A stretch of 38,201 nt of DNA. It comes from a bacterium (GTDB lineage: Bacteria; Armatimonadota; Chthonomonadetes; Chthonomonadales; Chthonomonadaceae). Location: assembly GCA_900299305.1 (NCBI GenBank), contig OMJJ01000275.1, positions 1 through 38,201 on the forward strand, read 5' to 3'. This document shows positions 34,539 to 38,201 of this stretch, piece after piece. The notes under the pieces were generated by a model. The model was not told the origin of the DNA. It made no database searches and saw only the letters and a list, made by a program, of their open reading frames with translations. The translations under genes and the position numbers were made by a program. Every line of letters starts with the position of its first letter. Position 1 is the stretch's first letter.

Positions 34539-34723
34539 TGCAATCGTTCCCTCTCACTTGCTAAAACTATTGTACCCCAATTTTGGAGCGGGAGAGGAAT
34601 CTGATTCTTTAGTGAACTCCCCTCAAGACAAAAGCAACTAATCTATTAGGGCGTAGTAAGGCTACCATCTAAGCCGTATAAAAGTAAATCGACCTGTGCC
34701 CTTAGTACAACGAGGTGATTCCT
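34539..34723. other. Divergent intergenic region
   Basis: It separates mtaB (minus) from the next gene (plus). TACAAT on the minus strand (34568-34573) and TATAAA on the plus strand (34678-34683) are possible -10 boxes, neither with a good -35. A small palindrome CTAAT-CT-ATTAG occurs in the middle. Nothing else is evident. Confidence 0.35.
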
Positions 34724-35725
34724 ATGAGCATCTACCCTCTCCTAAATCTGCTTGGACTTCTTTTATTCGCACAAACCTCGCCTCCCTCTGGTGAGACCCT
34801 AATCTACCGCTTTGCAAAGACCGCGCATCCCCTTGAGTGGCGGGAGTGGAACCCTTGGTACGATTGGCTCTCCCAACACGAAATCCTGTATTGGGACAGT
34901 GAGAACTGCCTACAGAAAATAGACTTAACGACGGGAAAGGCGCAGAGATGGCTAGAACTAAAAACCTTGCACGCCCCTAAGTACCCTTATACCCACTTTA
35001 CGTTTCCTGTTCTCTCTCCCAACAGGCGTACTCTGCACTTTACCATGGCAGTAGGCGGAGCGACGTTTGGAGACAGGGAGATGGGCATTATCTCTATCAC
35101 AACGCGACAAGCCCGCTGGATACAGCCGGAACACATGGGCGGAGTTGGCGGTATCTGGTCTTTGGATAACCAGCACTGGGTATACCTTGAGCAGAACATG
35201 AACCCATCCCATAGGGAGAAGTACCCTGCACTCCCCCTGATTAGCCACGACACGCATCATCCGCATACCCCTCCGTGCACGTTCGCAGTTCAGGGGTGGA
35301 GTGAAGACTCTACAGAGTCTCGTCCTTACATAAGACTACTTGGTTACCGCTCTCCCAAAGAGGCAGTAACCTTTGCGTTTCGTGGGGAAGAGAGTTGGAT
35401 CGGTCTGATACAGGAAAAAGAGGGGAAACTCGTACTGTCCCAACAACAGCGGGTTCTTTGCCCAGAGGGGCTATCTTCGCACACTCCAGTGCTGTCGAAC
35501 AACGGTAAACAGATTGCTTGGATTTTCTCCTCTTCCACTGTTTCGCCTCTCCATTTAGATTACGAGATATGGGTGAGCGATTCGGAGGGCGGCGCACTGC
35601 ATCGGGTTTGGAAGATGGATAGCCTTGTAACGGATAGATACATTCAGTGCTTGCGTTGGCTCCCCGATGATTCGGCACTGTCGTTTCTCATTAAAGACAC
35701 TCTGTTCCAGTGTCCTGTTAGGTAG
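34724..35725 (+). CDS. Exported beta-propeller-like protein (TolB-type), function unknown
   Basis: The 333-residue protein starts with a signal peptide (LLNLLGLLLFAQ). Repeated blade-like motifs suggest a TolB/WD-like propeller: PVLSPNRRTLHFTM, GIWSLDNQHWVYLEQ, PVLSNNGKQIAWIF and LRWLPDDSALSFLI. There is no enzyme motif. ATG at 34724 has GAGGTGA five bases upstream; a GTG at 34715 is in frame but lies within that ribosome site. It is a lone gene between divergent and convergent neighbours. A partner for a Tol-like system is not present in the window. Confidence 0.65.
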   Translation: MSIYPLLNLLGLLLFAQTSPPSGETLIYRFAKTAHPLEWREWNPWYDWLSQHEILYWDSENCLQKIDLTTGKAQRWLELKTLHAPKYPYTHFTFPVLSPNRRTLHFTMAVGGATFGDREMGIISITTRQARWIQPEHMGGVGGIWSLDNQHWVYLEQNMNPSHREKYPALPLISHDTHHPHTPPCTFAVQGWSEDSTESRPYIRLLGYRSPKEAVTFAFRGEESWIGLIQEKEGKLVLSQQQRVLCPEGLSSHTPVLSNNGKQIAWIFSSSTVSPLHLDYEIWVSDSEGGALHRVWKMDSLVTDRYIQCLRWLPDDSALSFLIKDTLFQCPVR

Positions 35726-35751
35726 GTCTTCAGGTCTGCTATACTCCACTG

Positions 35752-36330
35752 CTATTCTAGTAGAATACACCATTCGGGGTACTTTTCTGAAAACTCTTCG
35801 CGGGTCATGCCCATACGTACCTCATCGTGGTACTGCCCAGCGGAGAAGTAGGCGCGTCTTATACGCCCCTCTTCCACAAATCCGATATGACGGTAGGCGG
35901 CGATTGCCCGTGTGTTGAAAGCATATACCCCTAAGTTACACTTCTGGTAGTTCGCTTCGTGGAACATATAGCGCAAAGCGAGCAGTATCGCCTCTTTTGC
36001 ATAGCCTTTCCCCCATTCCGAGCGTTCTGGCAAGCCTAACCCTATAGAGAAAGTGCCGTAACGAGAATTGGTCTCTCCAATGGCAAGCCCTCCTATCAAG
36101 GTTCCTTCTAGCGTTTCGATGACTAACTGGCGGTTATCGCTATCGGGTTCCGCTTTTTTTGCGATGCTCTTCTCGAAAGCGATACGTGAGTAGGGCAGTT
36201 CTATCATGTAGTCTCGCCGTGCGATTTCGGTATCTTGCTGGTGACGGAACATGGTCTCTAAATCTGCCATTTCATAGGCGCGGAGGCGCACCTTGCGCCC
36301 TTCCCAGATGTTTGTACTCCACTTCTCCAA
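35752..36330 (-). CDS. GNAT-family N-acetyltransferase (RimJ/RimL type)
   Basis: The 192-residue protein has the GNAT layout: RKVRLRAYEMADLETMFRH at the start, IGGLAIGETNSRYGTFSIGLG (strands 4-5), the acetyl-CoA loop RSEWGKGYAKEAI (~109, Q/RxxGxG/A) and NTRAIAAYRHIGFVEEGR near the end. Substrate is open. The start is TTG at 36330, with AAAGGAG ten bases before it; the nearest ATG (36340) is out of frame. It is 15 bases after the methyltransferase gene. Its stop codon lies within a TATTCTA-G-TAGAATA palindrome (35753-35767). Confidence 0.82.
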   Translation of the reverse strand: MEKWSTNIWEGRKVRLRAYEMADLETMFRHQQDTEIARRDYMIELPYSRIAFEKSIAKKAEPDSDNRQLVIETLEGTLIGGLAIGETNSRYGTFSIGLGLPERSEWGKGYAKEAILLALRYMFHEANYQKCNLGVYAFNTRAIAAYRHIGFVEEGRIRRAYFSAGQYHDEVRMGMTREEFSEKYPEWCILLE

Positions 36331-36345
36331 TGCTACACATCTCCT

Positions 36346-37146
36346 TTATAACAAGCCCTGCCGTATCGCCTCGTAGAGTAGTACCCCCGCGGCAACCGTT
36401 ACGTTAAGAGAGGACGCACCGTTGGGAGCCATAGGCAATTTTACAAAGTGGGTCGCCTCTTGGCGTAGTGCGTCGGTGATGCCATTTGTCTCGTTTCCGA
36501 CAGTGAGAACAAGGGGGCGCCCTGCGAGATTCGCTTGGTACGCTAACTCTTCTGCTCGTGCGGAACTGGCTACTATCGGAAAGCCTTCGTTTCGTAACCG
36601 TGCCATGCTTTGCGGTAGGTTGGGGCAGAGACAGAGAGGGAGGCGCAGAATGGAGCCGGTGGTGGAGCGCACTGCCGCCCGTGAGTAGGGTTCGGCGGAG
36701 TCTGTAGAGAGTAGGAGGGCGGTACAACCTGCCGCTTCTGCGGTTCGGACGAGTACCCCTACATTGCGCGGGTCTTGTATCGCCTCTCCTGCAAGGTACA
36801 AGCCACTCTTTTGGGCAACTATCTCGTCTAGGGTGATACGCCGCTTCTCTGTTATCGCGATTGCGGTGACTGCTGTCTCGTAGCCTGTACCTACGAGTTT
36901 CTGCATTAAGCCTTGCCGTAGAAGGTAGAGAGGTATTCCCTGCTGTTTGCAGGTTTCTCGGAGGGTGTCGCGCTCTTCGGGGAGGGCAAACACTTTGCGT
37001 ACAACAGAGGGGGAAGCAAGAGCCTGTTGGACGAAGTTGAGGCTCTCCACCAGATAACACCCCGTAGCCTCCCGAACAGAGGGTTTGAGAAGTTCTTGCG
37101 CCTCGCGGAACGCCTCGTGCTTAATACCGTGGATCTCTTCTAACAC
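36346..37146 (-). CDS. SpoU/TrmH-family RNA methyltransferase
   Basis: The 266-residue protein has the knotted SPOUT domain with motif 1 IQDPRNVGVLVRTAEAAG (~147-164), motif 2 LTVGNETNGI and motif 3 LPMAPNGASSLNVTVAAG. A substrate-binding L30-like N-terminal domain (~1-100) precedes it. 2'-O-methylation of 23S rRNA or tRNA is likely; the exact nucleotide cannot be told. I start at GTG 37146, which overlaps the previous gene's stop by seven bases; the longer open frame upstream is read-through of that gene in another frame. Confidence 0.85.
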   Translation of the reverse strand: MLEEIHGIKHEAFREAQELLKPSVREATGCYLVESLNFVQQALASPSVVRKVFALPEERDTLRETCKQQGIPLYLLRQGLMQKLVGTGYETAVTAIAITEKRRITLDEIVAQKSGLYLAGEAIQDPRNVGVLVRTAEAAGCTALLLSTDSAEPYSRAAVRSTTGSILRLPLCLCPNLPQSMARLRNEGFPIVASSARAEELAYQANLAGRPLVLTVGNETNGITDALRQEATHFVKLPMAPNGASSLNVTVAAGVLLYEAIRQGLL

Positions 37147-38075
37147 CGTTTGAGTACCTTTTCTGTAGCCTGTGTTACCGCCACCAAGTCGTCGGGACGG
37201 TTGGAGAAAATGCAGTAGGCGATATGCTCTAGCCCGATTTGAAGTTCGTAGCAGGTAAGCCTCTGCTCGAAGTTCTCCACGTTCAAGCCGATACTGCGGT
37301 AGTATTCGGGAACGGCTTGACGCAAGTTCAGGGTCTGTATTGCGGGGTGCCATAGCGACCAGAAGGTGAACCATGCGATTTCGTACACAAAATCCCCCGC
37401 AAGAGAGCATCCCCAATCGAAAACCGCCTCTAACCGTGTGGCATCGTAAGAGACGAGAGCGTTACGATTGAGCAGGTCACGGTGGATGATATGGCGGATT
37501 TCGGGGCAGAGGGGAAGCAGATTTTTTAGTACCTTCTCTCCCTCTGTAAATATCCTATCGGAGTAGGAGATGCGCTTGAGGGGTTCCCGCCAACCGCTTA
37601 CCCTCTCTCCTGCATGGTCTTCGAGGGAGGAGTTCAGCCAGCCATGCCAGTTCATTGGGGGGTCGGCGTGAGGATTTGACCAGTCGATACCACCCTCTAC
37701 CTGTATCTCACGCAAGGCAGATAGCCCCCGTAGCAAGGCGGGAAGCACTTTATGCCACTGTTTTTCATCCAGCGACTCCAGAAAGAGACCTTCAAACCGC
37801 TCAGAGATGGCGTAGTAGCCCTCGTTCGTGGTTCCAACCTCTAGTACGTTGGGTACAGGGAGGTCGGGACTTGCAAAGCGCATGGCTTGCCTATCCTTCT
37901 CGAAATCCTCGACATGGTTTCCGAAACGTGCTACCAGTGGCTTCCCCTCACACGAAAACGAGTAGGCACGCGACCAGTCCCCTCCTCCCAACTCCGCAAC
38001 GCTCTGCCCTGCCTGTTCTCCGTACTTCTCGGTAAGAAGTTGCACTGCCGCCGACTTTTCGTATCTTTTGAGCAT
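37140..38075 (-). CDS. Aminoglycoside-phosphotransferase-like kinase
   Basis: The 311-residue protein has an APH-type protein-kinase-like fold. The catalytic loop is HRDLLNRNAL (~197-206), with a metal-binding Asp in VFDWG (~217). The N-lobe Gly-rich region is LGGGDWSRAYSF, and ARFG could carry the ATP-contacting region (the usual VLK Lys is Arg or absent). Such proteins act on small molecules such as sugars, amino acids or thiamine-type compounds more often than antibiotics. AAAGGA is seven bases before ATG, right after a terminator. It leads the operon with the methyltransferase and acetyltransferase genes. Confidence 0.82.
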   Translation of the reverse strand: MLKRYEKSAAVQLLTEKYGEQAGQSVAELGGGDWSRAYSFSCEGKPLVARFGNHVEDFEKDRQAMRFASPDLPVPNVLEVGTTNEGYYAISERFEGLFLESLDEKQWHKVLPALLRGLSALREIQVEGGIDWSNPHADPPMNWHGWLNSSLEDHAGERVSGWREPLKRISYSDRIFTEGEKVLKNLLPLCPEIRHIIHRDLLNRNALVSYDATRLEAVFDWGCSLAGDFVYEIAWFTFWSLWHPAIQTLNLRQAVPEYYRSIGLNVENFEQRLTCYELQIGLEHIAYCIFSNRPDDLVAVTQATEKVLKRC

Positions 38076-38095
38076 ATCTGCGTCCTTTTAGGTAC

Positions 38096-38128
38096 AAAAA
38101 AAGCCAGTACGCCCGGAGCGTATCGGCT
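38096..38128 (-). terminator. Rho-independent terminator following tRNA-His
   Basis: On the minus strand AGCC-GA-TACGC pairs with GCGTA-CT-GGCT around loop TCCGG (38102-38128) and is followed by TTTTTTT (38096-38102). It terminates the tRNA-His transcript ~25 bases past the tRNA end. Only ~20 bases separate it from the next gene's start. Confidence 0.85.
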
Positions 38129-38151
38129 GATGATGGGGGAAGTTTAAGAAG

Positions 38152-38201
38152 GGCGACTGAGCGGAATTGAACCGCCGACCTCTAGGGCCACAACCTAGCA
38201 C
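38152..38201 (-). tRNA. tRNA-His (GTG), 5' part beyond the window
   Basis: The 3' half of a tRNA is present. The anticodon stem CTAGG / CCTAG encloses loop TTGTGGC with anticodon GTG (38189-38191). The variable loop is AGGTC and the T-arm is GGCGG-TTCAATT-CCGCT. The acceptor strand CAGTCGC is followed by C at the discriminator position, the C73 that pairs with G-1 in bacterial tRNA-His. CCA is not encoded. The acceptor 5' strand and D-arm lie beyond the right edge. Confidence 0.93.

Noticed and set aside
35753-35767. Palindrome TATTCTA-G-TAGAATA matching the 28946-29011 motif
   Set aside because: It encodes the last codons and stop of the acetyltransferase, so it may be coincidence; noted only within that gene.
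36404-37060. Long minus-strand open frame of 218 codons, and the upstream extension of the TrmH frame to 37416
   Set aside because: The first is an Arg/Pro-rich shadow of the methyltransferase gene; the second is an out-of-frame reading of the kinase gene.
37140-38075. Antibiotic resistance gene
   Set aside because: The APH-like fold covers many small-molecule kinases and the neighbours are RNA methyltransferase and acetyltransferase genes, with no mobile element.

Overview
The window reads as a chromosomal segment of a Gram-negative, probably respiring bacterium of about 50% GC (estimated by eye). Evidence for a Gram-negative type is a KdsC-like KDO-8-phosphate phosphatase, FtsEX with an EnvC-like hydrolase, diaminopimelate epimerase, Hfq and a Wzz/BY-kinase pair. 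The alternative complex III subunits, the WD40+PPC giant and a Tat-exported sugar isomerase-like protein point towards Armatimonadota, Planctomycetota or their relatives. This placement is inference. No phage, transposase or CRISPR array was seen. Start codons are often not ATG (at least six GTG and two TTG).

Layout. 1-3925 (minus): actA and a 3'-truncated actB of alternative complex III, ending at a probable artificial or rearranged junction near base 117. 4193-8441 (minus): a D-lyxose-isomerase-type cupin, a hydroxypyruvate-isomerase-like TIM barrel, a short Hsp70 and a polysaccharide deacetylase. 8442-8778: a divergent regulatory region with two good sigma70-type promoters and operator-like repeats. 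8779-10449 (plus): an exported PQQ-propeller protein. 10581-19466 (plus): dprA, then a tightly packed seven-gene run kdsC - metallophosphatase - two GT-C glycosyltransferases - ftsE - ftsX - envC, joined by stop/start overlaps of the ATGA type or very short gaps. 19467-19766: a paired REP-like/MITE-like inverted repeat between convergent genes. 19767-26014 (minus): Wzz-like protein, terminator, BY-kinase-like ATPase, WD40+PPC protein. 26369-28533 (plus): an exported CARDB-like protein and ispE. 28551-34538 (minus): mtaB, miaA, hfq, dapF, an FGGY pentulose kinase and a VOC protein. 34724-35725 (plus): an exported propeller-like protein. 35752-38075 (minus): aminoglycoside-phosphotransferase-like kinase, SpoU/TrmH methyltransferase, GNAT acetyltransferase, preceded by a Rho-independent terminator and a partial tRNA-His at the right edge.

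How the genes fit together. The plus-strand run couples outer-envelope sugar work (KDO, lipid-linked glycosyl transfer) to septal peptidoglycan splitting (FtsEX-EnvC). The minus-strand block mtaB-miaA-hfq groups two modifiers of tRNA A37 with the RNA chaperone. The lyxose isomerase and the FGGY kinase could together feed pentoses into the pentose phosphate pathway, though they are 20 kb apart. Most genes are ordinary housekeeping or envelope genes. The least explained items are the intergenic structures, the metallophosphatase with an altered catalytic motif, and the Arg/Ala-repeat BY-kinase without a tyrosine tail.
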